From the NCBI GenBank assembly GCA_004000155.1, contig RCSS01000903.1:1-12669 (forward strand): a DNA stretch of 12,669 bases, in the 5' to 3' direction. This document shows positions 1 through 8,156 of the stretch, piece after piece (position 1 is the first letter of the stretch; every line of letters starts with the position of its first letter). This stretch comes from Tubulinosema ratisbonensis. Taxonomy: Eukaryota; Microsporidia; Tubulinosematidae. Position numbers and translations under genes: made by a program. The notes beneath the pieces are model-generated. The model ran no database searches. It worked only from the letters and a program-made list of their open reading frames with translations, and was not told the origin of the DNA.

Positions 1-47
1 GGGAGAATATATATTTTACTTTGTACTAGCAATAATTTATTGTGTAT

Positions 48-122
48 GGTAAAATGATCTCATAGATGATTGGCTAGTTTTAAAAAATTGATCAATCATC
101 CATGGGGATCATTTTCGATACC
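48..122. repeat. Long imperfect hairpin (inverted repeat)
   Basis: The arm at 51-72 (starting AAAATGATC, ending GATGATTG) is the reverse complement of the arm at 93-115 (starting CAATCATC, ending GATCATTTT), apart from about two mismatches and one unpaired base. The intervening loop is about 20 bases and A+T-rich. The pairing can be extended past a small bulge by GGT at 48-50 with ACC at 120-122. The two perfect blocks of 8-9 bp include several G-C pairs, so this is more than chance A+T palindromy. It could be a folded transcript element, a terminal or subterminal part of a small transposon, or a former inverted duplication. No gene is attached to it. Confidence 0.6.
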
Positions 123-374
123 TTTTTAATATTAAATGAAAAGATGCAATCTAAAAAAGTTTATCATTTTATACTGATACAATATTATATCATTTAATTG
201 TGTTAAAATAAACTATTAAATTATCCAAAATAAAAAGAACTCTAGTAATGAATAGTTAAAATAGCAGTAGAGATTATTCCAAATTCAAACTCGGTTATAA
301 AGTCTTAATGACCTTTTTCAATTAAATATGATATAAACATCTTCTTAAGCTAAATATTTTTCTCATTATTTCTA
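123..374. other. A+T-rich stretch with no recognised gene
   Basis: No recognisable gene or RNA is visible here. On the minus strand the reading frame of the relic at 375-590 can be followed on to about 190, through several stop codons. It gives some ordinary-looking residues, so the relic may once have extended into this stretch. This is too weak to call. Confidence 0.3.
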
Positions 375-927
375 TATATATCCTAAATCTAACCTTATGT
401 TTCTTATTTGGACAACATCTTCTTCATCCTTACGCATTTTTTTAAAAAATAAAGCTATTTTTTGAAGTTTTAAGAGTTGAATAAGATACATTTTGCCAAC
501 TTTTGATTTTATTATTGGCTCTAGGAAATTTTTGTCTGGTAAAACTCTATAATGACATAAATTTGGAAAATATTTTCTTCCTATGCATTTTCAATTTATA
601 TGTTTTAAAATGAGCATATATTATATTTAGAGGGAGGCGAAATCTTCATGGGATCTTAACGTTACAAAAGTTCTAATACTTTTTCAACTTTGACAAAAGA
701 TAAACATTGATGAGCTTTGACAAATTTATTAATATTATAAATGTTTTATAGCTTTGTTCGAAACCGAAGCCACCCAATTTTCTCATAATAAATTTCCCAA
801 ATGAATTGTCAACTTGATACATGCGAGATAAATAAAGCATACAATATAATGTAGACTAGAGCAACAAAGAGTGCACAGGGTTTGTTATAGAGGGGGAAAG
901 GCTCACAGTATCTTGCGCTTTACATTA
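375..927 (-). pseudogene. Unidentified degraded coding region, minus strand
   Basis: I do not recognise this protein. Reading on the minus strand, one frame is open from about 924 to 859, stops at 858-856, then is open for about 60 codons to a TAG at 675-673. This part includes an ATG at 822 that would start a 49-residue ORF beginning MYQVDNSFGKFIMRK. The same frame continues with few stops to about 545. A second frame is then open for 72 codons from 590 to 375, ending at a TAG at 374-372, with mixed charged and hydrophobic residues (for example KKMRKDEEDVVQIRN). Base composition is clearly richer in G+C than the flanks, and stops are much rarer than expected at this A+T content. These points suggest an old coding region broken by at least one frameshift and several stops. 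It could instead be a chance open region in a less A+T-rich patch. Confidence 0.33.
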
Positions 928-985
928 TTATGTAGAAACATATTTTCCTTTTGCTACTTTTTCATGGGTATTTTATATAGAAAGA

Positions 986-1034
986 ATAGCAAAAAATTCT
1001 AGTATAGATTTCTCATCTCAGGAAACAAAAAAAA
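986..1034. repeat. Imperfect direct repeat, copy 1
   Basis: This stretch begins ATAGC and ends in GAAACAAAAAAAA. It matches 1166-1217 at roughly three-quarters of positions with two single-base gaps. Shared blocks are ATAGC, AAAA, TCT, TAT, GATTTC, CATC, AGG and AACAAAAAAAA. The repeat lies in an otherwise featureless region. Origin unknown: an old tandem duplication, or two fragments of one dispersed element. Confidence 0.4.
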
Positions 1035-1165
1035 CATAGTAAATATTTTTTCTGTTTCAACCTTATTGACTTTCTTTTTAGTGACATATTTAAAATTAAG
1101 AATTATGTTATTTATTATAATAAAACTTGTTTTTAAAAATAGTAAGATACATTAAAACTTTTCTT

Positions 1166-1217
1166 ATAGCGAAAAGATCTTCGTATGGATTTCCCATCAA
1201 TAGGCAACAAAAAAAAA
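1166..1217. repeat. Imperfect direct repeat, copy 2
   Basis: This is the partner of the repeat at 986-1034, about 180 bases downstream in the same orientation. The copies differ mostly by transitions (A/G and T/C), as expected for old copies decaying in place. The minus-strand open frame at 1108-1329 that overlaps this copy has a low-complexity, Phe/Ile/Lys-rich translation, and I do not call it a gene. Confidence 0.4.
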
Positions 1218-1657
1218 TTAAAACTTTTCTAGAAATGATAAATTCTTTATAAATAGCAAAAAATATGAAGTAAAAAACAATTACATATTTAATATTTAAA
1301 AATACAAAATATAAGTGATAACTTATCAATTTATTATTTAAATACTCTAAAAATTAAATAGATTAGTGACATGAAAAATCAGTTTAACTTATGAAGGAAT
1401 ACACAAGTTTTTTAAAAAAATAATAAAGGAGGCATTAGTGAAATTTTTTGTATTATTTTCAAAATTCCGAAGAAATTATTAGGCTGTAAAGAAAAACTTT
1501 AAAATTGTAAAAGGATAAAAATAAAATTGAATTTTTTAAAAGAACAAAATTTTAGAGATATAAGAAATTTACCAAATTGAGTTAAATTTTGCATTTAAAT
1601 TTAACAAGAATTGTATTTTATTAACATAAATAACGATTAAAAGGATAGCTGTTAATT
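1218..1657. other. A+T-rich stretch, nothing recognised
   Basis: Dense stops occur in all frames, and long A and T runs dominate. No repeat, RNA gene or coding signal was seen. Confidence 0.5.
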
Positions 1658-2158
1658 ATGACGAAAAAAAACAATATACTCAAATTACAAGCTTTCTTTC
1701 AGGGGGTATATCAGGAGAATCAAGCTCTGCTAAGCACATCGCCACATAAGAATTCAAAATAAGTCATATTTCTGTATTTTCTGAATATTATAATAAAAGG
1801 CATTAAATTTCGACCAGGCAACTCTTTATTAGAAACAAATACAAACAAAATATCAAATATCTAAAAAGAACAACTTATTGATAAAAAAAGAGAAGAAAGT
1901 GATATTTTATTAGTTCGACGCCTAAATTAAAAATCTACATATTTGCTCGTGGAAAAAAATAAATCTTAGATAGCTCAAAAATTCTTAGCAAAAATCTATT
2001 TATAAAAATATCAAAAGCACGTAAGCGACTATGATATTATTACAAATTATCTGAAAGATAAAAATACTATGTGAAATCTCAAATTAGGCATGTTTAATAG
2101 TTTAGATAATTATTCTTCCTAGCAAAACTTACCTAGTTTTTCTTACACTATAAACTAA
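1658..2158 (+). pseudogene. Possible degraded coding stretch, plus strand
   Basis: I do not recognise a family. An ATG at 1658 opens a 34-residue frame (beginning MTKKNNILKLQAFFQG) in a locally G+C-richer patch. The same frame continues without a frameshift to about 2158, interrupted by eight stops (1760, 1862, 1928, 1967, 2003, a TGA at 2072, 2120, 2156). That is roughly 5% of codons, about half what random sequence of this composition would give. Seven of the eight are TAA or TAG, which one C-to-T change could produce from Gln codons. Beyond 2158 stops become as frequent as chance. The signal is weak and may be composition only. Confidence 0.18.
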
Positions 2159-3546
2159 TTTATTTGCCGGCAAATATCGCATAATGATTAAAATCCTTAA
2201 CCAAATAATCATTAAAGCATTTAAAATGAGTAAAAAAATATTTTACAATTATAGTTCTTTTAGTTTATACTTAAAAGAGTTTTATAAGTATCGAAAGAGG
2301 CATTATTAACTTAAAACAATGGAAAAATATAGATTTATCGTTCGGATAATAAAAAGAGAAACACATCACAAATATTTCAATTATTTTTTTGTTTAAAAAA
2401 ATAAAATCGATGTCGATTTCATTTAAATGCTTTTTTGAGGTTTTATTTAAAGCTACTATCAGCCAGGTAACTATTCTACAATGTTTTATTCGAGTTGTAA
2501 TATCTTTGTAATGAAGACAAAAATTTGATTTGTTTTAAAATTATATTTAAGATGCGAGTTAGTGGGCGTAACAAGATATTATAAAAGTGATATGGATAAA
2601 ATAAAAGGTAAATATAACAGTAAGATATCAATTAAATTAAAGAGTTAAAGTTACTTAATAATAAATTTATAACTGAATTGGTGATTGATTAACCAAAACC
2701 TAAGCTTAGGTTAATAAAACAAGTATATTTAACAGTAAACATCAATTACAGTGATAATTTTTTTTAGTTTAAATAACATTTAAGTTTTTATTTAATATAA
2801 AATTAATCTACAAATTAGTTTGGTGATAAATTGATAATTTGTTTTAAAAATTTACATGTATTTTATCAATAAATAATTAACTGCGAAATTTGCATTTTTT
2901 TTTGTATTTATAGGCATTTAAGATGTAAATTAGTATTTTTGAATGAATTTTTTGTCATTTATAAAGGTTTTACTAAAATAATTAGTAGAATTATCTAACA
3001 GAATTTATTGTTTATATTTAATAAAAACCCGCTTTTTTAAATAAGAAAAATTTAGATTCCAATCTGTGTACATATATATCCTGCCTCATAAACAAACCCG
3101 TTTAAAATAAAGCAAAAACTTTACCTTTTTAGATAAGCTAATCTTTAGTTGCTAAGAAACATGAACACTCCCACAACAAAATTTATTTAGGGATTTTAAA
3201 ATATTCAGTATAAATTCGTAGTAAACGAAAAACTCAATTATTATTTAAAAATGTATTTCATAAGTGATATTTTATTACAAAACATAAGTATTAAAAAAAC
3301 ATGGTTATTTTCTTTAAATAGCAATTAGGAACAATTAAATAAACAAAAATTCGATTTAGAATTAATAGAATAAATTTCAATTTTGAATAAAATACACACT
3401 TTAAATTATTTTCGTGTGATCGTGCACAGTTTATATAAATATTAGCGATTCTTAATCTAAGTAGGGGTCAAAGTTTACAAAACAGGAAACACTGCTTCTT
3501 TTTTAAAAGTATTTAAATCTTAAATTAAAAACAAAAATAAATTTAA
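2159..3546. other. Long A+T-rich stretch, nothing firmly recognised
   Basis: This is about 1.4 kb of very A+T-rich sequence with stops throughout every frame on both strands. A few short G+C-richer islets occur, for example around 2550-2575 and 3060-3180. None gives a convincing reading frame or RNA fold. No transposase or reverse transcriptase motif was found. Confidence 0.5.
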
Positions 3547-3693
3547 GAAGATTTTTTAAAAGAAGAGATATACTGCGAGAACTATCCAATTTCAGTATTT
3601 GATAAACAATTTTCATATTTTAAAAAAATAAACTATGTAGCGGAAATAATCCGCGCAGAAAAAAATATGGCATACCTCAAAAACATTATTTGA
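3547..3693 (+). other. Short open stretch, possible gene relic
   Basis: A 48-codon frame runs from just after a TAA at 3544-3546 to a TGA at 3691-3693. It has no ATG near its start. The translation is well mixed (it begins EDFLKEEIYCENYPISVF and later has AEIIRAEKNMAYLKN) and includes the G+C-richer codons GCG, CGC and GCA, unlike the surrounding poly-Lys/Asn/Ile noise. About 80 bases further on, 3774-3821 is another G+C-richer open bit (DEHTIHHSCPEAMKIL) in a different frame. Both could be remnants of one lost gene, but the case rests only on composition. Confidence 0.2.
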
Positions 3694-3928
3694 TATGCTA
3701 AAATGAGTTTTTAATAAAATATATGAAATCCTTAGATTTTAATATTTATTTAAAATGTTATTAAATTTCTAAAGACGAGCACACAATCCACCATTCATGC
3801 CCAGAGGCAATGAAGATTTTGTAAAATCTTTTTTTACGAAAAACAATTAAGAATTTAATTTAAAAGATTTTTTCATTTAAAAAATTAAAAAAAAAGAAAT
3901 AAATTATAATAAAAACAGCCAATAAATT

Positions 3929-4177
3929 TTAATTATTGTCAACTCTTCTTGTTAAAAATCTTTTTGAACAGCAATTTAACCATAAATATATCAGAAATGT
4001 CAGAAGCATTGAAATAAAAATTGCGCAAACGTAACCTATTAGCTTTAATTTATAATATTCATTCAATATATCAATAACATCTCTTTCTGTTGTGTTTTTT
4101 AACGTATTTTCATAATTCAATGTTGTCGTATCAGTAAGATTACAAAAAACAATTTTGTAAAAGTTATAGAAAAACAT
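3929..4177 (-). CDS. Small single-pass membrane protein, hypothetical
   Basis: This is an intact 82-residue frame from ATG (4177-4175) to TAA (3931-3929), with an in-frame stop three bases upstream of the ATG, so this is the only possible start. I do not recognise a family. Residues about 1-45 are polar and Thr/Asn/Asp/Glu-rich, with three N-x-T type sites (NLTD, NTLK-type context and NTTER). Residues about 47-69 form one strong hydrophobic helix (core GYVCAIFISMLLTFLIYLW). The tail is short and basic with a paired cysteine (NCCSKRFLTRRVDNN). This fits an outside-N, inside-C single-pass membrane protein with a possible lipid-modified Cys pair. G+C is higher than in the flanks and the residue mix is not that of random A+T-rich sequence, but its length alone is only borderline. 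It stands alone, with no neighbouring gene. It could also be the end of a longer lost gene. Confidence 0.42.
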   Translation of the reverse strand: MFFYNFYKIVFCNLTDTTTLNYENTLKNTTERDVIDILNEYYKLKLIGYVCAIFISMLLTFLIYLWLNCCSKRFLTRRVDNN

Positions 4178-4688
4178 GCATTATAATTTCCTTCAAATTT
4201 ATAAATTTTGATTTCAAAATTCTGAAACTGCAAAATTAAAAAATTTTTTATAAAAACTTCTTAAAAAATAAATTAAATGATTTTTATTTATGAATTTTGA
4301 TTTTATTATTGACAAAGCACTTGCTAAAAATTATAGAAAATGTTTGTATTTATGGAAAAGCCAATTCAACATCAAATTACTTATTATTTATTATATATTT
4401 TAATTGTGTACATTAATGAATATACGTTAAATCTGTATAATTGTCAGTGGTTTTTTTATAAATAACATAATTTAATAAAAAATTAATTAAAATATTGTAT
4501 TTAATAGCCAAATAATTATATTTTATAAATTCATAAATAATAAATATTTAAAATTTTTTTTAAATAACCAAAATATTAAATTTTATAAATGTAAATTATT
4601 GCTTTAATTATATAATAAATATAAAAAATTTCACACAAAAATAAAATTATAATATTTAAAATTACACCACTACCATTTATGAAAAACA
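4178..4688. other. Extremely A+T-rich spacer
   Basis: This is the most A+T-rich block of the window, nearly all A/T between about 4450 and 4660. It lies between the small membrane-protein ORF, whose upstream side it is, and the 3' end of the Tigger-like transposase. I looked here for the outer inverted repeat of that transposon and saw none. No gene or RNA was recognised. Confidence 0.5.
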
Positions 4689-6364
4689 CTATTTTTTATT
4701 CAAATTCCTTTTGATTTGAAGTCTAAATTTAGCCAAAGATATAAATGCTGTAGGAGAGTACTTGTTAGTAAACTCTCTGATTTTATTTATTGCTGAAAAG
4801 AATACACTTTCTTCTAAAACCTGCTATTGAGGTTTATTCTAAAAAACATTTCATTTAAAAGAAATTCAAATTCAATTTCTTCTACCAATAGCATTTAAAC
4901 CCTTTAAAGCCATCAACATATAAATATTCTTCAGAGCTCAAAAAATCATCAGAAAAAGAACCATAGCCAAACATTATTAATTCTTAACCAAAATCAAATG
5001 TCAAAGTATTTTCAAAGCCTGAGTCGCTCTTTTAACAAATAAACAGTTAAAACAGTTTGTTAAGTTTCATTTTTTGAGTTTTTGAAAGAGATAACAACAT
5101 TTATTATAGCTTTTAATAAATTATAGTTTTTAAAATTATTACTAAATTTATTATAAGTGTTTATAGAATAAATGTCGTTTAAAAATTTCGTCTGTAATTT
5201 GTCTTTCATATAGTATAATAAACATTTTATGGGTTCAACTCCTACAGTAAGTTTTTTTATTTAATTTTCAAAGGGATATAAATAAAAAATAAAAGAAGTC
5301 TATGAAACATTACAATCCAAGAAACAATATGTAAAAGAAAATAAGAAAGCATTTAAATCTATTTCTTTAAATCATTAAGTGTTTGAGGCATATCACATAG
5401 GATATAACAGCCTCAAATGCACGAATTATACCTTGATATAGAGGTTGAATCAAGATGTTGTGTTTGCTGGTAGAAATTGTATTTTTATGTTTGAAAATTC
5501 TTCCTTAATTTTTTAGGAGGGCATTTATCCTTTATTATTAGTATAATTCTTCCATTTTGCTTAAGAAGTTCATTTATACCAAATAGATAATCATTTATAT
5601 ATTAGCATAACCCAAGCATTTTTATTTGATTTATAAATTATATTCATTTCTTCAATTTTTTTTGTTCTTTAGGCAACATGGATTCGCGCTTTTGTAAAGT
5701 ACTAAAATAAGAAAACTTTCTCCTATATAATTAATTGGGAAATTTAAAGTTATTTTTACTTTAGTTATCTTTAAACCAGGAATTTTTTCACCTTTGATAA
5801 TAATAGACTTATTTAGTAACATTTTAAAAAATAGTAGTTTCGTCAAGGTTAAATATGTCTTCTTTTTCATGGTTTTTGAAGATGTTTTCTTTGAAACAGA
5901 ACTTGAAGGAAGCTGCGTAGTCTTTATCTGCAGATACTGATTCCCCAGAAGTTGTAGCAAAGGATAAACTTTCTCGCCTTTTCAGTCCTTTAATCTAGCC
6001 ATTTGAGGTTTTAAAATCATTAATTTATTGATTTTTAGCATAATTTAAGGATATTTCTTTGATATATTAGAACCTACGGGAATACATTGTTTATTGCATT
6101 CTTGGATAAAATAAACTGCATAATCATTTATTAAATCGTACCTACTTATTTTATTCGTTTCTTGGGATTGTTATTAGAGTCGCTATGTTCAAGAATTCTT
6201 TCCTTTTCTCGTTTAATTCGGTACAATATTTGTTCAGATACTTTATGTAGATTACAAATCTCCTATTTACTTATTTTTTGGTTAAGTTTTATCAAAATAG
6301 TTTTCTTTTCTTCAAATGATAAACTAAACTTCTTCGACAGTTATAAAATTAACTATTTTTTCAT
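4689..6364 (-). pseudogene. Tigger/pogo-type transposase, broken (Tc1/mariner superfamily)
   Basis: This is a decayed cut-and-paste transposase of the pogo/Tigger group (DDE_1 domain with CENP-B-like DNA-binding domains), read on the minus strand through several frames. A first helix-turn-helix lies at about 6340-6150 (KKFSLSFEEKKTILIKLNQ, then EICNLHKVSEQILYRIKRE). A CENP-B-type second domain is near 6020-5965 (DFKTSNG, stop, IKGLKRRESLS), where the family has Trp at the stop (TAG, 5997-5995). The first catalytic Asp is in FNLDET (5844-5842), followed by NKSIIIKGEK and KSANP. The second Asp is probably in IIKDKCPP (5529-5527). The third lies in PANTTS...LIQPLYQGIIRAFEA, where Asp is replaced by Tyr (TAT, 5438-5436). 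The C-terminus is SAINKIREFTNKYSPTAF, ending at TAG 4691-4689. There are multiple frameshifts and stops, so it is certainly inactive. The in-frame start at 6364 is tentative. No terminal repeats were found. Confidence 0.9.
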
Positions 6365-6697
6365 TTTTAAACGAAAATTTAATTATTTACTACTTATGAC
6401 ACACATAAAATATTACTATTTGGCCATCAAATACACCATTTTAATCAATTTATTATTAATTTATGATATTGTCAAGACTCCCTGGGAGTTTCCAGTTTAA
6501 AGTAAAAAATCATATAAACTTCCACTAAATCTTTTATTTAAGTTGTTCTTAGAGTGGTGATTCTTGTTCTCCGTCCTCATTCTAGGGTATTTTGTTTTTA
6601 TTATTTAAAATAAAGTTTTTTCTAGAAAAATGATATTATTATTTTTCTCAATCACGACAATATGTATAAAAAATAAAAAAAAACACAGACAACTATA
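6365..6697. other. Spacer between Tigger-like and Merlin-like elements
   Basis: This is non-coding as far as I can see. It should hold the 5' untranslated part and outer end of the Tigger-like element, but no matching inverted repeat was identified at the other side. A 13-base palindrome at 6477-6489 is listed separately. The plus-strand open frame covering 6162-6500 is the antisense shadow of the Tigger DNA-binding domain plus A+T-rich sequence. Confidence 0.4.
6477..6489. repeat. Short G+C-rich palindrome
   Basis: ACTCCC (6477-6482), one central T, then GGGAGT (6484-6489) forms a perfect 6-bp inverted repeat. It lies 113 bases upstream of the presumed start of the Tigger-like transposase, in a region where G+C-rich words are rare. 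It may be part of a terminal or binding sequence of that element, but no partner copy was found. Confidence 0.35.
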
Positions 6698-6721
6698 GGA
6701 TTAATCTTCAAATTTAACCCC
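6698..6721 (+). repeat. Merlin-like element, left terminal inverted repeat
   Basis: This 24-base end carries the block AAATTTAACC shared exactly with the right end. Mismatches to the right end are at positions 5, 8, 10, 12 and 23, mostly transitions. It would be the transposase recognition site at the left border. Confidence 0.65.
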
Positions 6722-6729
6722 TATAATTT

Positions 6730-6749
6730 CTAATCTTCAAACTTAACCC
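6730..6749 (+). repeat. Merlin-like element, left subterminal repeat
   Basis: This is a direct second copy of the left-end motif nine bases inside it: TAATCTTCAAACTTAACCC, identical to the outer copy over the shared 19 bases except for one T/C difference. Tandem copies at one end suggest a second transposase-binding site. Confidence 0.6.
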
Positions 6750-6970
6750 AAAATAATAGAAAACAAATATGAATAAATTAAAATAAATTATTTATGCATA
6801 TAATTAATTTAATTAAATAAAAATTAAAATTAAAATTTTAATACCTTAAATGACACCAGAAGGACTCGAAAGGACAAGTTTAACATTAGATAATAAAACC
6901 TTTGTATTGTTTCTAATGGATTTTTTCGAAAAAAAAACACATACATAGTATTTGTTACAGGTTTAAGAAG

Positions 6971-7699
6971 TTAGTAAATCATAAACGGTGCATTGATAAA
7001 GTAGCTTAGAGATGTTTGAATTCCGTTTTCTCACAATACAAGATTTATGTATCACTGAGAAAAATTCTTTTTTTGATGTTTTAGTGTTACACTGACTAAA
7101 AATATAATAATTATAATAAAATATTCTAAGAGGGAACCTATTTTTAGTATAAAATTGTACTTAGATACTTTTGGTTTAACTATTTAAAGATTTATCAATA
7201 AACTTAAAAATAAAATACCTGTAGTTGACTTTAGTCATTCCAAACTAGATGGCCCAGAAAAATAGTAAAAGTCAACGAGACTTTGCTGAATTATAATGTT
7301 AAAAGCCATAGGTACAGGTCTCCTAGCAATAGAACCGTTCCTTGTGTATCGTAGAAGTTCAAAATATTATTGAAAGAGCCTTTGCCAATATTATTGCAGA
7401 CAAAAAAAGAAAGTACAATGGTACCAATTATTTGCAATCAAGTAGCCAATAATAGCATAATTTGGACAGATGAGCATAAGTCATATGTTAATCTAGATGA
7501 TTATAACTATTATTATGGAACGATTTGCCATAAATATAATTTCTTAAACAAGAGAAGCTGAATTATTACGCAGGCAATTGAATCATCCCACAACGAACTT
7601 AAATTAGAAATCAAGCAAAGAAAAGGAACTTTTTTTTGAAATAGACAACATTTTTCGAATGAATTTCGTTATTATCTTAACAACGAGCAGACTATTTAA
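6971..7699 (+). pseudogene. Merlin-type transposase (DDE_Tnp_IS1595/ISXO2-like), broken
   Basis: This is a broken cut-and-paste transposase in at least three frames on the plus strand. Near 7010-7080 is a zinc-ribbon-like remnant followed by the family's basic Ser-Phe-Phe motif (RCLNSVFSQYKIYVSLRK, shift, NSFFDVL). Then come NKLKNKIPVVDFSHSK and KIVKVNETLLNYNVKSHR, where the first catalytic Asp is now Asn (AAC, 7274-7276). After a shift, IVEVQNIIERAFANI leads into IIWTDEHKSYVNL with the second Asp at 7469-7471. AIESSHNELKLEIKQRKG supplies the Glu at 7580-7582. The spacing between the second Asp and the Glu is 36 residues, as expected for this family. In-frame TGA codons occur just after KRS and after GTFF, and the frame ends at TAA 7697-7699. 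The start is not resolved: the N-terminal part before 6971 is too decayed, although an ATG lies at 6916. Inactive. Confidence 0.88.
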
Positions 7700-7829
7700 T
7701 ATAATTTTTTATTTGATTAAAATTTAATTTTAAACTGTATCATTAAATTATATTTATAATTCATAATAAGATATACATTATAAATCAATTACAAACAAAA
7801 AGCAAATGAATATTTAATTTTTATTTATC

Positions 7830-7873
7830 GATCATAAACTTAACCCCAGGAGGTTAAATTTAATGGTTGATCC
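7830..7873. repeat. Merlin-like element, right end with inverted motif pair
   Basis: GATCATAAACTTAACCCC (7830-7847) faces the right terminal repeat (reverse complement GGATCAACCATTAAATTTAA, 7873 down to 7854), separated by only a few bases. The two therefore form a hairpin. The inner copy has the same orientation as both left-end copies. The right terminal repeat itself is 7850-7873. Confidence 0.6.
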
Positions 7874-8156
7874 GTATATTTTATTAATTTTAAGCATTTG
7901 CATATTTAAATAAATTATTAATTAATATTTAAAATAATCTTTTTTCTGTTTTTTAATTTTTTTAATTTATTTTTTATTTTCAAAATAATTATTAAACTCT
8001 ATACATCAAGGGTTTACCCCTTTAACTGCTGTAAGTGGGTGAGTTCTGGAGCCCTGAGCCAAAAAATCGAATTATAAACAAAATATTTATATTTTATTAT
8101 GAAGATATTTCAATAAAAAATTTAAGGCTAAAAGATTTAATAAAATCATGTTTACC
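7874..8156. other. Spacer with an isolated G+C-rich hairpin
   Basis: Mostly A+T-rich sequence between the Merlin-like element and the IS630-like transposase. The exception is 8009-8060, which is strikingly G+C-rich. There ACCCCTTTA (8016-8024) can pair with TAAGTGGGT (8032-8040), one mismatch and one G-U, across a 7-base loop, followed by GAGTTCTGGAGCCCTGAGCC. I checked for a tRNA and could not build a cloverleaf. It may be a remnant of an element end or of a structured RNA. Confidence 0.4.

Larger units (their letters stand above)
6698..7873 (+). mobile_element. Merlin-like (IS1595/ISXO2-related) DNA transposon, decayed, with ends
   Basis: The outer ends are inverted repeats. 6698-6721 (GGATTAATCTTCAAATTTAA and CCCC) matches the reverse complement of 7850-7873 at 19 of 24 positions by my alignment. 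They bracket a plus-strand Merlin-type transposase (6971-7699), leaving about 270 bases before it and 175 after it. A second copy of the motif lies just inside each end (6731-6749 and 7830-7847). The total length of about 1.18 kb fits a short single-gene Merlin element. The flanks (CAACTATA before, GTATATTT after) do not form a clear 8-9 bp target duplication, so exact borders could be off by a few bases or the duplication may have decayed. Confidence 0.7.

Noticed and set aside
1108..1329. Minus-strand 73-codon open frame
   Set aside because: The translation is dominated by Phe, Ile, Tyr and Lys from A/T runs, it overlaps one copy of a direct repeat, and it shows no domain or codon signal. 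It is most likely chance.
1658..2158. Alternative genetic code with TAA/TAG read as Gln
   Set aside because: The recognisable transposases in the same window end at TAA or TAG where the families end, and they also contain frameshifts that recoding cannot explain.
6162..6500. Plus-strand 112-codon open frame
   Set aside because: It lies antisense to the Tigger-like DNA-binding domain, which is clearly recognisable on the minus strand, then runs into A+T-rich spacer.
4400..6520. Terminal inverted repeats of the Tigger-like element
   Set aside because: I compared the flanks, including the palindrome at 6477-6489, and found no matching pair beyond A/T runs.
6690..7881. Target-site duplication of the Merlin-like element
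   Set aside because: The 8-9 bases outside the two terminal repeats share only a short TATA and do not match convincingly.
8009..8060. Possible tRNA
   Set aside because: Only one arm with a 7-base loop can be drawn. No acceptor stem, no T-loop consensus and no plausible anticodon context.
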